From Actinoplanes sp. DH11 (lineage in GTDB: Bacteria; Actinomycetota; Actinomycetes; Mycobacteriales; Micromonosporaceae): a stretch of 64,000 bases of DNA. The translations under genes and the position numbers were made by a program. Under the pieces are notes generated by a model. The model was not told the DNA's origin. It saw nothing but the letters and a program-made list of their open reading frames with translations, and did not search any database. This document shows, piece after piece, positions 8,333 through 17,176 of the stretch. The DNA is taken from NCBI RefSeq assembly GCF_020873875.1, contig NZ_JAHWGU010000010.1, positions 246,213-310,212 on the forward strand, in the 5' to 3' direction. Position 1 is the stretch's first letter. Every line of letters begins with the position of its first letter.

Positions 8333-9298
8333 CTAACCGTGCAGCCAATTTTCGATCAGGTAGAAGGCGATCGAGGACCGCATCGGCAGGCTCATCGGCA
8401 CGCCGCTGTCCGGGTCGACGTAACCACCGGCGATCATCTTGGCGATCGCGTCCCGGGAGAACCAGTGCGCCTCGTCGATCTCCTCCGGATCGAGCACCAG
8501 CGGCTGGGCGGCGTCGGCAACAGCGTGAAAACCGAGCATCAACGAGCCGGGGTACGGCCAGGACTGGCTCCCCTCGTACCGCAGCGCACTCAGCCGGATG
8601 CCGACCTCCTCCTGCACCTCGCGGACCACCGCGGCCTCGGCCGACTCGCCCGGCTCCACGTAACCGGCCAGGCAGGAGAAGCGCCGGACCCCGTCCGCGC
8701 CGGGACCCCAGGCCGCGTTGTGCCCGAGCAGGCAGCGACCGGCCGGCCCGGCGACGCCGTCGTGCACCAGCACGATCATCGCCGGGTCGGTGCGCGGCCA
8801 CATCAGCTGACCGTTGCCGTCGGCACGCGCCCAGCCGGCCTCCACCGTCGTGGTGGCCTGGCCGGTTCGCGGCGAGAACCCGTGGCTGCGGTGCCAGTTG
8901 CCGAGCGCGGCGGCCGCGGTGAACAGGCCGGCGTCGCGGTCGTCGAGCAGGTGACCGATGTCGCGCAGGGTTGCCGCCCGCTCGTCGCCGGACGCCTCGA
9001 CCGGCGCGTCCATGGTCCAGAGTGGGGTGCCGTCGGCGTCGACGCCGAGGAACCAGCGCTCGGCCTCGGGCGCCTCGGCCGACGGCAGCAGGACCAGGGC
9101 CGCGCCGCCGTCCGGCCGATCGGTGACCAGGGCACGGCCGCCCTTGTCGAGGTCGACGACCAGCACCCGGCCGCGCGGCCAGGCCTCGGCCAGCCAGGCC
9201 TCGTCCTTGCGCCGGTGCGCGGCACGGTCCAGGGTGGTACGGGCCAGCGGCGGGGTGCCGGGTTGCTCCCCGAGGTCTGGCTGTTCTGCTTCGGTCAC
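8333..9298 (-). CDS. nudC: NudC-type NAD(H) pyrophosphatase / Nudix hydrolase
   Basis: The protein has 321 residues with an N-terminal NUDIX-like domain and a Nudix box (GYVEPGESAEAAVVREVQEE, ending VGI, about residues 212-234). The NudC signature follows as SQSWPYPGSLMLGF. The enzyme cleaves NAD(H) to NMN(H) and AMP, and homologues remove NAD caps from RNA. The zinc-ribbon position reads GFSPRTGQ, without the usual CxxC, so the metal ribbon seems lost. The gene is the last of a three-gene operon: its start overlaps the stop of the M16 gene upstream by 4 nt. Synteny with mycobacterial mrx1-nudC supports the name. Confidence 0.92.
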   Translation of the reverse strand: MTEAEQPDLGEQPGTPPLARTTLDRAAHRRKDEAWLAEAWPRGRVLVVDLDKGGRALVTDRPDGGAALVLLPSAEAPEAERWFLGVDADGTPLWTMDAPVEASGDERAATLRDIGHLLDDRDAGLFTAAAALGNWHRSHGFSPRTGQATTTVEAGWARADGNGQLMWPRTDPAMIVLVHDGVAGPAGRCLLGHNAAWGPGADGVRRFSCLAGYVEPGESAEAAVVREVQEEVGIRLSALRYEGSQSWPYPGSLMLGFHAVADAAQPLVLDPEEIDEAHWFSRDAIAKMIAGGYVDPDSGVPMSLPMRSSIAFYLIENWLHG

Positions 9299-10614
9299 TC
9301 TGTGCTGCGCTCCACGGCTGTCAGGACGGACAACTGCGACTCGATCTTCTCGGCGTCGCCCAGGACCACGGTAACCGCCCGGGAGGGTGCGAGGTACTTG
9401 GTGCCGGCCGCGAAGACCTCCTCACGAGTGACCGCGGACAGGGCCGCCGAGTGCTCGCGCAGGTGGTCGAGGCGCAGGCCGAAGCCCGCGTAAATGCTGG
9501 CCAGCCCGGCCAGGCCGGCCTGGGTGGACATGCCGAGACGCAGGGTGCCCAGCGCGTACCGCCGGGCCTGCTCCAGCTCCTCCTCGCCGGGCGGGAGGCT
9601 GGAGATGCGGCCGAGCTCGTAGAGCGTCTCGAGCAGCGACGGGCCGGTCACCTCGGTGGCCACCTCGGCCACGCCGACCCAGGCGGACCCGGCCACGAAG
9701 TGCTCGATCGCCGAGTGCGAGCCGTACGTGTAGCCCTTGTCCTCCCGGATGTTCTCCACCCAGCGGGACGAGAAGTAGCCACCGAAGATCAGGTTGGCCA
9801 CCGTGACGGCGGCGTAGTCCGGATCGGTACGGGTGACGCCCGGCATCGCCAGCCGCAGCGACGACTGCACCGAGCCGGGCCGGTCGACGAGCAGCAGCGG
9901 GCCGGTCTCGATCGCCGGGGTGGGCGGGATGACGCCGTCCGGCGCGGAACCGGTCCAGCCGCTCAGCACCTTCTCCGCGACGTCGATCGCCTGGTCCGGG
10001 TCGATGTCGCCGACCAGCACCAGGGTGGCGCCGGCCGGGCGGACCCGCTGGGCGTGCAGGTCGCGCAGCGCCGCCGGCTCGACGGTGCGGACCTCGTCGG
10101 GCGTGGGGGTCTGCACCGCGTACGGATGGGTGTCGAAGATCCGCTTGAGCAGGGCGACCCGGGCCAGGTGTGCGGGCTGGCTGAGCGCGACCTGGATCTG
10201 GTCGACGAGGCGCTCCCGCTCGGTGGCGACCTCCTCGGCCGGGTACGTCGCGTCGGTAAGCACACCGGCGAGCAGCTCCAGCGTCCGGTCCAGGCCGGCG
10301 GCGAGGGCGTTGCCGCTGATCAGGAGCCGGTCCGGGTCGAGACCAGCGGCCAGGCTGCCGCCGACCGCCTGGAGCTCGGCCGCGAGCTCGATGCTCGACA
10401 GGGTGCCGGTGCCGGTGAACAGTGCCTGGGACAGCACCGTGGCCGGGGCCAGCGGGGCCCGGCCGAACGGGATGCGCAACCGCAGCTCGACGAGCGGCAC
10501 CGCGGAACGGCGGATGGCGATCACGGTCAGCCCGTTGGGCAGCCGGCGCTCGGCCTCGTGCGGCAGGTGCAGTTCGGCGTCCGGAACCAGGTCCGGCAGG
10601 GTGGTGACGCTCAT
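9295..10614 (-). CDS. M16 family peptidase-like subunit without the zinc motif
   Basis: This protein of 439 residues has the M16 (pitrilysin/processing peptidase) fold, seen in LPNGLTVIAIRRSAVPLVEL at the start and the closing helical repeats. The HxxEH position reads SQALFTGTG, so it cannot bind zinc itself. It is translated from an ATG that overlaps the stop of the catalytic partner by 4 nt. Bacterial M16B enzymes often act as a heterodimer of one active and one inactive chain forming a clamshell chamber. The pair is cytosolic, with no signal peptide on either chain. The natural substrate is unknown. Confidence 0.9.
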   Translation of the reverse strand: MSVTTLPDLVPDAELHLPHEAERRLPNGLTVIAIRRSAVPLVELRLRIPFGRAPLAPATVLSQALFTGTGTLSSIELAAELQAVGGSLAAGLDPDRLLISGNALAAGLDRTLELLAGVLTDATYPAEEVATERERLVDQIQVALSQPAHLARVALLKRIFDTHPYAVQTPTPDEVRTVEPAALRDLHAQRVRPAGATLVLVGDIDPDQAIDVAEKVLSGWTGSAPDGVIPPTPAIETGPLLLVDRPGSVQSSLRLAMPGVTRTDPDYAAVTVANLIFGGYFSSRWVENIREDKGYTYGSHSAIEHFVAGSAWVGVAEVATEVTGPSLLETLYELGRISSLPPGEEELEQARRYALGTLRLGMSTQAGLAGLASIYAGFGLRLDHLREHSAALSAVTREEVFAAGTKYLAPSRAVTVVLGDAEKIESQLSVLTAVERSTE

Positions 10615-11918
10615 GCGGAAGCTCCCGGGATGACCTCGACACTGGCACGGTTCTCCGGCCGCAGGGTGGCCGCGGCGGCGACGATCTGCTCGGCGGTCAC
10701 CTCACTGACCAGCTTGGGCAAGTCGTTGAGCAGGCCCGGGCGGCCGCGTTGCAGCTCGAGAACGGCCATCGGCTGTGCCCGGCCGAGGACGTCGTCGGTG
10801 CCCTGGAGCAGGCGGGTCGCCATCCGGGCCTGTGTCCGGTCGAGTTCGCCGGGCTTGAGGCCGTCGGTGACCAGCCGGTCGAGTTCCTCGTCGATGGTCT
10901 GCAGCACCTTGCCGGCGTCGCCGCCGGGCGGCAGGAAAGCCTGCAGGAGCAGCGCGGTGGGGTTGCGCACCTGGTACTCGTCGCCCATGAACCCGAGGTA
11001 CCCGCCGAGGTTGGTGGCCGTCCGGTCGCGCTGGACCAGCCGCTCCACGAGCCGGGAGGCGTCGCCGTCGGTGAGCACCTCGGCGAGGACCGAGTACGGC
11101 AGGTAGCCGTCGAAGTCGCCGATCGGGTCCGGCACACCCCAACCCGCCGCCACGGCGGGCAGCGGGGCGATCCGGTCGATGTAGGTCTCCCGCTTCTCCG
11201 CGGTGAGGCCGGGCTCGGCGAAGTCCGGCAGCGCCGGCGCGGGCCGGGCCGGCACGTCGCCGAAGTGCCGTTCGATCATCGCGGTGGCCTCGGCCACGTC
11301 GAAGTCGCCGGCCACCGAGAGCACCGCGTTGCCGCAGGCGTAGTAGCGGTCGAAGAAGCCCTGTGCGTCCTCGACGGTGGCGCTCTCCAGGTCCTCGAAG
11401 GAGCCGTAGCCGTCGTGGGCGTTGGCGAACGTCTCGAACATCACCGGTGGCAGCTTGAGCCAGGGGAACCCGCCGTACGGCCGGTTCAGCACATTTACCC
11501 GGATCTCCTCCTTGACCACGTCCACCTGGTTGCGCAGGTTCTCCTCGGTGAGCCGGGGGCCGCGCATCCGGTCCGCCTCGAGGAAGAGCGCGCGCTCGAG
11601 GCCGCCGGCCGGCAGCTCCTCGTAGTAGTCCGTGTAGTCGAGGTGGGTGGATCCGTTGAAGGTGCCGCCGGCGCCCTGCACGTGCCGGAAGTGGGCAAGC
11701 TTCTCCAGGTTCGCCGAGCCCTGGAACATCAGGTGCTCGAAGAGGTGGGCGAAGCCGGTCCGGCCTTCCGGTTCGCTGCGGATGCCGACGTCGTAGACGA
11801 CGGCCACGCCGACCACCGGGGCGCTGCGATCCGGGGAGAGGACCACGCGCAGACCATTGCCGAGGGTGAATCGCTCGACCGGATATTTCGTCGCGGGGAT
11901 CTTGATTCTGGGCGCCAC
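10611..11918 (-). CDS. M16 family zinc metallopeptidase, catalytic subunit
   Basis: The product has 435 residues. The inverted zinc motif HLFEHLMF (about residues 59-66) is present, and the third ligand Glu is expected in NQVDVVKEEIRVN about 75 residues on. The start is a GTG placed 6 nt after TAGATT, so a leaderless mRNA is likely. It heads the operon M16 catalytic chain, M16 non-catalytic chain, nudC, all with 4-nt overlaps. It would degrade peptides in the cytoplasm together with the next chain. Homologues are often named mitochondrial-processing-peptidase-like, but no presequence processing is implied here. Confidence 0.93.
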   Translation of the reverse strand: MAPRIKIPATKYPVERFTLGNGLRVVLSPDRSAPVVGVAVVYDVGIRSEPEGRTGFAHLFEHLMFQGSANLEKLAHFRHVQGAGGTFNGSTHLDYTDYYEELPAGGLERALFLEADRMRGPRLTEENLRNQVDVVKEEIRVNVLNRPYGGFPWLKLPPVMFETFANAHDGYGSFEDLESATVEDAQGFFDRYYACGNAVLSVAGDFDVAEATAMIERHFGDVPARPAPALPDFAEPGLTAEKRETYIDRIAPLPAVAAGWGVPDPIGDFDGYLPYSVLAEVLTDGDASRLVERLVQRDRTATNLGGYLGFMGDEYQVRNPTALLLQAFLPPGGDAGKVLQTIDEELDRLVTDGLKPGELDRTQARMATRLLQGTDDVLGRAQPMAVLELQRGRPGLLNDLPKLVSEVTAEQIVAAAATLRPENRASVEVIPGASA

Positions 11919-11924
11919 GGTACG

Positions 11925-11930
11925 AATCTA
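11925..11930 (-). promoter_or_regulatory. -10 element TAGATT for a leaderless M16 operon mRNA
   Basis: TAGATT on the minus strand is separated by exactly 6 nt from the GTG start at 11918, which puts the transcription start at the first base of the gene. No Shine-Dalgarno sequence is present. Confidence 0.6.
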
Positions 11931-12078
11931 GCGTGTCGGCACGGATCCGCGCGGTAGTCGCCTGCCGGACAGGGCGGTAGCGGGCCGATGACGCGGAGTA
12001 AATGCGTCGATGTCCGATCTGCCGATCTTTTCGCGCCGCGGCCGGGCGGTAACGCCGATCACCCGGCCGGGGGCGGGC

Positions 12079-12125
12079 TTGACGCAGTACGCCCGCATGA
12101 CCCACTATTCCCATCCAACAGATAG
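12079..12125 (+). promoter_or_regulatory. Promoter and candidate Rrf2 operator of the sulfonate transporter operon
   Basis: TTGACG (12079-12084) and CACTAT (12103-12108, spacing 18) make a plausible promoter. The segment 12105-12125 begins CTAT and ends ATAG around an asymmetric centre, the size of an Rrf2-type operator, and overlaps the -10. Binding by the regulator encoded next would give autoregulation. The site is inferred from symmetry and position. Confidence 0.45.
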
Positions 12126-12143
12126 GTGAAGGGGGTGTGCGTC

Positions 12144-12557
12144 GTGTTCGTCTCGGCCCGCACGGACTATGCCGTACGCGCGATGCTGACCGTCACCGCC
12201 GAGGACCCCGACCTGGTCAAAGCCGCCGTCCTGGCGGCCGCCCAGGACATCCCGCTCAGCTTTCTCCAGGGCATTCTGCTGGACCTGCGCCGCGCCGGGC
12301 TGCTGCACAGCCACCGCGGCGTGGACGGCGGTTACTCCCTGGCCCGCCCCGCCGAGGAGATCACCATCGGCGACGTGGTCCGCGCCGTCGGGGGCGCACT
12401 CACCACGGTCCGGGGACTGCCCACCGCCACGACGACCTACCACGGTGCGGCAACGGCGCTGCACGACGTGTGGATCGCCGTCGAGGCGGCCATCGAAGGC
12501 GTCGTCGACCACCGGACCCTCGCCGAGCTCTCTCAACAATCAGTGAAGACGACCTAG
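12144..12557 (+). CDS. Rrf2 family transcriptional regulator
   Basis: The chosen GTG at 12144 has GAAGGGGG about 8 nt upstream and gives the usual family start (VFVSARTDYAVRAML); two further GTGs lie at 12126 and 12135. The protein has 137 residues. It has the N-terminal winged HTH (SFLQGILLDLRRAGLLHSHRG) and the family GGYSLARPAEEITIGDVV block. No Cys is present, so it cannot hold the Fe-S cluster of IscR or NsrR and is closer to CymR-like sulfur regulators. It stands 8 bp before the substrate-binding protein gene and most likely controls the transporter operon in response to sulfur status. The effector is unknown. Confidence 0.88.
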   Translation: MFVSARTDYAVRAMLTVTAEDPDLVKAAVLAAAQDIPLSFLQGILLDLRRAGLLHSHRGVDGGYSLARPAEEITIGDVVRAVGGALTTVRGLPTATTTYHGAATALHDVWIAVEAAIEGVVDHRTLAELSQQSVKTT

Positions 12558-12565
12558 GAGTGAGC

Positions 12566-13645
12566 ATGACCTCCCGCACCAGACGTGCGCTCGTCCTTGT
12601 CACCGCCGCCGTCGCGGCCTCCACCCTGCTGGCCGCCTGCGGCTCGGCGGACGAGAACACCGCGGCGGGCACCAGCGGCGCCACCGCCGAGGCCAAGAAG
12701 ATCAACCTGGGCTACTTCCCCAACATCACCCACGCCCCGGCCCTGGTGGGCGTGAACAAGGGCCTGTTCGCCGAGGCCCTGGGCAGCGGCACCGAGCTCT
12801 CCACGAAGACCTTCAACGCCGGCCCGGCCGCGATCGAGGCGCTGCTCTCCGGAGCGATCGACGCCACGTACATCGGCCCCAACCCGGCGATCAACGGCTG
12901 GTCCACCTCCAAGGGCACCGCCCTGAAGATCATCGCGGGCAGCACCTCGGGCGGCGCCGGCCTGGTCGTCCGGGACGGCATAAACGCACCGGCCGATCTC
13001 AAGGGCAAGAAGATCGCCACCCCGCAGCTCGGCAACACCCAGGACGTCGCGCTGCGTGCCTGGTTGAAGGAGAACGGCCTGGCTGCCGACACCAACGGCG
13101 GCGGGGACGTCTCGGTGCTGCCGCAGGACAACGCCACCGCGGTGCAGGCCTTCGCGCAGGGCACCATCGACGGCGCCTGGGTGCCCGAGCCCAACTTCAG
13201 CAAACTGATCCTGGAGTCGAAGGCCAAGGTCCTGGTCGACGAGAAGACCCTGTGGCCGAACCAGGAGTTCGTGACCACCCACCTGATCGTCAGCCAGAAG
13301 TTCCTGACGGAGTACCCCGGCACGGTCAAGAAGCTCCTGCAGGGCCACGTCGCGTCGGTCAAGTACGTCAACGCCGACAACGCCGAGGCGCAGAAGGCCG
13401 CGAACGCCCAGATCGAGGCGCTCACCGGCAAGCCACTGAAGGACGAGATCCTCGCCGCCGCGTTCAAGAACCTGAAGTTCACCCACGACCCGGTCGCGTC
13501 CTCGCTCTACACCAGCGCGAAGCACGCGGAGGACGTCGGACTGCTCAAGCCGGTCGACCTGAACGGGATCTACGACCTCGGGCCGCTGAACGAGCTGCTG
13601 AAGGCAGACGGTCAGCCCGAGGTCAGCGACGCCGCGGCGGCCTGA
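12566..13645 (+). CDS. ssuA: Lipoprotein substrate-binding protein, sulfonate/taurine/nitrate type ABC transporter
   Basis: From ATG 12566 (TAGGAG just upstream) the product has 359 residues. It has a lipoprotein signal peptide with lipobox LLAAC near residue 22 and a NMT1/SsuA-type periplasmic-binding fold (INLGYFPNITHAPALVG, then FNAGPAAIEALLSGAIDATY, GPNPAINGW). It would capture an aliphatic sulfonate or similar anion outside the membrane and hand it to the permease. The ATPase and permease genes follow with 3-nt spacing and an 11-nt overlap. The sulfonate assignment follows from family and the Rrf2 neighbour; taurine or another organosulfur compound is equally possible. No monooxygenase (SsuD/TauD) is in the window. 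Confidence 0.88.
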   Translation: MTSRTRRALVLVTAAVAASTLLAACGSADENTAAGTSGATAEAKKINLGYFPNITHAPALVGVNKGLFAEALGSGTELSTKTFNAGPAAIEALLSGAIDATYIGPNPAINGWSTSKGTALKIIAGSTSGGAGLVVRDGINAPADLKGKKIATPQLGNTQDVALRAWLKENGLAADTNGGGDVSVLPQDNATAVQAFAQGTIDGAWVPEPNFSKLILESKAKVLVDEKTLWPNQEFVTTHLIVSQKFLTEYPGTVKKLLQGHVASVKYVNADNAEAQKAANAQIEALTGKPLKDEILAAAFKNLKFTHDPVASSLYTSAKHAEDVGLLKPVDLNGIYDLGPLNELLKADGQPEVSDAAAA

Positions 13646-13648
13646 ACC

Positions 13649-14395
13649 ATGAGCACGGTGGTACGGATCGACGACGTCTCCAAGCAGTACGGCACCGGCA
13701 GCAGCGCCCTACTCGCGCTGGACCACATCTCGCTCGACGTCCGGCAGGGCGAGTTCGTCTGCCTGCTGGGCGCGTCCGGCTGCGGCAAGAGCACCCTGCT
13801 CTCGCTGGTGGCCGGCCTCGACCGGATCACCAGCGGCACCCTGGACATCGGCGGGCGCCACGTCGCGCTGATGTTCCAGGAGGCCGCGCTCTTCCCGTGG
13901 CTCTCGGTGGCCGGCAACGTCGAGTTGCCGCTGCGGTTGCAGGGCGCCGGCCGGGCCGAGCGCCGGGAGCGTGCCCGGGAGCTCCTCGAGGTCGTCCGGC
14001 TGGGCGATTTCGCCGACAAGCGGCCGCACGAACTCTCCGGCGGCATGCGGCAGCGCGTCGCGCTGGCCCGGGCCCTCGCCCAGAAGGCCGACGTGCTGCT
14101 GATGGACGAGCCGTTCGGTGCCCTCGACGCGATGACCCGCGACATCCTGCACGACGAACTGGAACGGGTCTGGCGCGAGCAGCGGCTGACCGTCCTGTTC
14201 GTGACGCACAACGTCCGCGAGGCGGTCCGGCTCGGCGACCGGGTGATCCTGCTCAGCAGCCGCCCGGGCCGGGTGATCGAGGACTACGCGATCACCCATC
14301 CGCGTCCTCGTCGCATCGACTCCCCCGAGGTCTCCGGCCAAGCCGCCGAGATCACCGATCGGCTCCGTGCGGAGGTGGCCCGTCATGCCGGCTGA
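13649..14395 (+). CDS. ssuB: ABC transporter ATPase of the SsuB/TauB group
   Basis: The protein has 248 residues with Walker A (GASGCGKST, about residue 40), signature LSGGMRQR (about residue 131), Walker B VLLMDEPFGALD and the switch His in VTHNVREA. The spacing and the FGALD sequence place it with nitrate/sulfonate/taurine ATPases. It powers import by the permease encoded next, whose start lies inside the end of this gene. It starts 3 nt after the binding-protein stop codon. Confidence 0.94.
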   Translation: MSTVVRIDDVSKQYGTGSSALLALDHISLDVRQGEFVCLLGASGCGKSTLLSLVAGLDRITSGTLDIGGRHVALMFQEAALFPWLSVAGNVELPLRLQGAGRAERRERARELLEVVRLGDFADKRPHELSGGMRQRVALARALAQKADVLLMDEPFGALDAMTRDILHDELERVWREQRLTVLFVTHNVREAVRLGDRVILLSSRPGRVIEDYAITHPRPRRIDSPEVSGQAAEITDRLRAEVARHAG

Positions 14396-15248
14396 GACCG
14401 TCACACAGGATCGTTCGGCAGCCGAGGTCAGCGGGCTCGACGCACTCGAACTGGGCCCGCGGACGCAGAAGACCCGGCGGATCTGGAACAGCGCCTGGCC
14501 GAAGCTGCTCGCCGTCGCGATCGTCGTCGCGATCTGGCAGGCCGCGGTGCTGGCCGAGTGGAAACCGGTCTACGTGCTGCCCCCGCCGGCCGACGTGTTC
14601 ACGGTGCTCCGGGACCTGGTCATCACCGCGGACTTCTGGGACGGTGTCCGGCTGACCATGACCCGGGCGATCACCGGCTTCCTGCTGGCCGTGCTGATCG
14701 GCACGATCATCGGCGCCGCGGTCTCCCGGTTCCGGCCGCTGCGGGCGGCGATCGGCTCGCTGATCACCGGCCTGCAGACGATGCCGTCGATCATGTGGTT
14801 CCCGCTCGCCATCCTGCTCTTCCAGCTGGGTGAGAGCGCCATCCTGTTCGTGGTGGTGCTGGGCGCCGCCCCCTCGGTGGCGAACGGCCTGATCAGCGGC
14901 ATCGACTACGTGCCGCGAACCTGGCTGCGGGTGGGCCGGGTGATGGGCATGCGCGGCCTGGCGGAGTACCGGCACCTGATCCTGCCGGCCTCGCTGCCGT
15001 CCTTCGTCTCCGGCCTCAAACAGGGCTGGGCCTTCTCCTGGCGCAGCCTGATGGCCGGTGAGCTGCTGGTCATCGTGCCCGGCACGGTCTCCATCGGGGT
15101 GCGCATGCAGAACGCCCGGGACCTCTTCGACAGCGCCCTGGTGATCAGTTACATCATCGTCGTGCTGATCATCGGCATCCTGATCGACCAGCTGTTCAAC
15201 GCCGCCGACAACCGGCTGCGCCGCCGCTGGGGTCTCACAGAGGCCTGA
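14385..15248 (+). CDS. ssuC: ABC transporter permease of the SsuC/TauC group
   Basis: The product has 287 residues from ATG 14385 (GGAGG 9 nt upstream), overlapping the ATPase gene by 11 nt. A short cytoplasmic start is followed by six hydrophobic segments (first about residues 35-55). The EAA coupling loop appears around MGMRGLAEYRHLILPASLPS. It forms the membrane channel of the sulfonate-type importer, probably as a homodimer. Its end overlaps the converging gene by 14 nt. Confidence 0.93.
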   Translation: MPAETVTQDRSAAEVSGLDALELGPRTQKTRRIWNSAWPKLLAVAIVVAIWQAAVLAEWKPVYVLPPPADVFTVLRDLVITADFWDGVRLTMTRAITGFLLAVLIGTIIGAAVSRFRPLRAAIGSLITGLQTMPSIMWFPLAILLFQLGESAILFVVVLGAAPSVANGLISGIDYVPRTWLRVGRVMGMRGLAEYRHLILPASLPSFVSGLKQGWAFSWRSLMAGELLVIVPGTVSIGVRMQNARDLFDSALVISYIIVVLIIGILIDQLFNAADNRLRRRWGLTEA

Positions 15249-16113
15249 CCGACTCCAGCACCTCACCGACCACGCGGTCGAACTGCCGGTGCGTGCCCGG
15301 GATGGAGACGTACAGGATCGCGGCCGTCGGCTTGCCGACGTCGATGACCGCCACCGCGGAAAGTTCCTCGGTGGCGGTCAGCCCGCTCGAGGAGAAGCTC
15401 AGCCGGAACTCGCTCACCCAGGCCGGCCGGCCGCCCAGCGTGGTGACCTCGTCCCGGATCGGCTTCATGGTGTTGGGCTGGGGGTAGTACTCGGCGCGCA
15501 CGTCCGCCGCCACCTGCCGGCCCACGCACTCCAGGTCCAGCGAGACCGCGTCGTTGTCCGCCGCCGGCACCGCCGCCGACAGGATCGACGCGTGGTACTC
15601 CCCGCCGCTGTACACCTCGGTCACGAAGTGCTGACCCATCCGGTACGGCACCTCGAGCGTGCCGGCCTTCCACACCTCGTCCCAGTCCTGCCACGGCGCA
15701 CCGTACTTACGGTAGGAGATGCCGGCCTCCTCGTCGACGGTCCGCTCCCCGGTCACCGGCGGCACCGAGGCCGGCGGGCGGGACGGCGCCGCACTCGGTG
15801 CCCCGGTCGGCGCCGGGCAGGCCTGCGCCAGCGGCGGCCGCAGGTCGGCGGGACCGCTCTCGTCATCGTCGAACGGGTTGCCCGCACCGCCGAAGAGCAC
15901 GATCAGCAGCACGCAGAGGCCGACGGCCAGGATGCCCCCGGCCACCCCGCCGAAAATCATCAACTGCCGCCGGCGCTGTCGTGGTCCGTCCGGCGGAGGC
16001 GCCCCGGGCGGCGCGGGCGGTGGCGGCGGGATCAGTGGGGGTACGCCCGAAACGGTGACCGCCCCCGACGCCCAGGCACCGCCGGGCCGGTGGGACGCGT
16101 TCGGTTCCGACAT
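15235..16113 (-). CDS. Membrane-anchored hypothetical protein with Pro-rich cytoplasmic start
   Basis: From ATG 16113 the protein has 292 residues. A Pro-rich segment is followed by one strong membrane helix (MIFGGVAGGILAVGLCVLLI, about residues 52-74). A low-complexity Pro/Ala/Ser linker and an outward-facing domain of about 190 residues come next. The domain contains a single pair of Cys (QACPAP and LECVG) and a GGRPAWVSEFRLSF segment. This layout is common for actinobacterial surface-exposed hypothetical proteins. No enzyme motif is seen. It converges on the permease gene and is divergent from plsC. Function unknown. Confidence 0.75.
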   Translation of the reverse strand: MSEPNASHRPGGAWASGAVTVSGVPPLIPPPPPAPPGAPPPDGPRQRRRQLMIFGGVAGGILAVGLCVLLIVLFGGAGNPFDDDESGPADLRPPLAQACPAPTGAPSAAPSRPPASVPPVTGERTVDEEAGISYRKYGAPWQDWDEVWKAGTLEVPYRMGQHFVTEVYSGGEYHASILSAAVPAADNDAVSLDLECVGRQVAADVRAEYYPQPNTMKPIRDEVTTLGGRPAWVSEFRLSFSSSGLTATEELSAVAVIDVGKPTAAILYVSIPGTHRQFDRVVGEVLESVRPL

Positions 16114-16204
16114 CCCCCAAGTGAACACCCTCGGCGGTTCCCGGAGCGGTACCGGTGCCCGGATCGTCCGGAGCCCGTCGCACGCGATTTCCAGGAAGTT
16201 CGGT

Positions 16205-16210
16205 TACCGT
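16205..16210 (+). promoter_or_regulatory. -10 element TACCGT for leaderless plsC
   Basis: TACCGT ends 6 nt before ATG 16217, placing the transcription start at the A of the start codon. No ribosome binding site is present. Confidence 0.55.
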
Positions 16211-16216
16211 GCTGCC

Positions 16217-16933
16217 ATGGAACTGGTGTATCCCCCGGTCGTCGGCCTAGCGAAGACGATGTTCCGCGTACTCGACAACAAGATCGAGATCGACGGCGCC
16301 GAGCACATCCCGGCCAGTGGCGGGGCGGTGCTTGCCAGCAATCATTCGAGCTACCTGGATTTCATCTACTGCGGCCTCGGCGCACAGCCCGCCAAGCGGC
16401 TGGTCCGGTTCATGGCGAAGAAGGCGGTCTTCGACCACAAGATCAGCGGCCCGCTGATGCGCGGCATGAAGCACATCCCGGTCGACCGCAAGGCCGGCAC
16501 CGCGGCGTTCCGCGAGGCGATCGAGGCGCTGCGCCGCGGTGAGATCGTCGGCGTCTTCCCGGAGGCGACGATCAGCGAGTCGTTCACCGTCAAGGCGCTC
16601 AAGTCGGGCGCGGCCCGGATGGCGCAGGACGCCGCCGTCCCGCTCATCCCGATGGCGGTCTGGGGTCCGCACCGGCTCTGGACCAAGGGCCGCAAGAAGG
16701 AACTGACGAAGCGGCACGTGCCGGTCCTCATCAAGATCGGCGAGCCGATCCCGCGGCCGGAGGGCGCCACCCCCGAGGCGGTGACCGCGCTGCTCAAGGA
16801 GCGGCTGTCGGTCCTGCTGGACGCCGTCCAGCGGGCATACCCGGAGAAGCCGGCCGGCCCGGACGACCGCTGGTGGCTACCCGCCCACCTCGGCGGCACC
16901 GCACCGCTGCCGCACCCTTCCGCCGCCGTCTGA
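16217..16933 (+). CDS. plsC: 1-acyl-glycerol-3-phosphate acyltransferase (PlsC family)
   Basis: The product has 238 residues. The HX4D catalytic motif is present as NHSSYLD (about residue 38), and the second motif region is VGVFPEATIS with the lysine-rich stretch TVKALKSGAARMA. It transfers an acyl chain to lysophosphatidic acid at the inner membrane face in phospholipid synthesis. Paralogues acylate other lipids, so the exact acceptor is open. The open frame extends far upstream, but the ATG at 16217 fits the family start and a leaderless promoter. A strong terminator follows. Confidence 0.9.
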   Translation: MELVYPPVVGLAKTMFRVLDNKIEIDGAEHIPASGGAVLASNHSSYLDFIYCGLGAQPAKRLVRFMAKKAVFDHKISGPLMRGMKHIPVDRKAGTAAFREAIEALRRGEIVGVFPEATISESFTVKALKSGAARMAQDAAVPLIPMAVWGPHRLWTKGRKKELTKRHVPVLIKIGEPIPRPEGATPEAVTALLKERLSVLLDAVQRAYPEKPAGPDDRWWLPAHLGGTAPLPHPSAAV

Positions 16934-16948
16934 CCGAAACCGATCAGC

Positions 16949-16979
16949 AAGGCCCTCGGCGCGCCGCGCCGGGGGCCTT
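16949..16979 (+). terminator. Terminator of plsC
   Basis: A near-perfect 15-bp inverted repeat (16949-16963 with 16965-16979, one mismatch) is followed by TTT. It starts 16 bp after the stop codon. Confidence 0.8.
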
Positions 16980-17093
16980 TCCCGTCGGCCCTCACGCCGG
17001 CTTTTCTCCTCAGCCGAGCTACGCCGCGTTCCCGCGCGGCGACCAGGGGACCGCTCCCGCACCGCGAGCCGGCCGGCCGGCCGGGAACGACAA

Positions 17094-17123
17094 CGGCGTC
17101 GCACCCGGAAGGGCACGACGCCG
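17094..17123 (-). terminator. Terminator behind the cold-shock gene
   Basis: CGGCGTCG (17094-17101) pairs with CGACGCCG (17116-17123), with further pairing inside the loop. On the minus strand it is followed by TTGT. It lies about 55 bp past the csp stop. Confidence 0.7.
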
Positions 17124-17176
17124 AAGTACTCAGGCGACATTCACGGCTGCTGGAGGCAGCCGATCATCGGCTCAAA

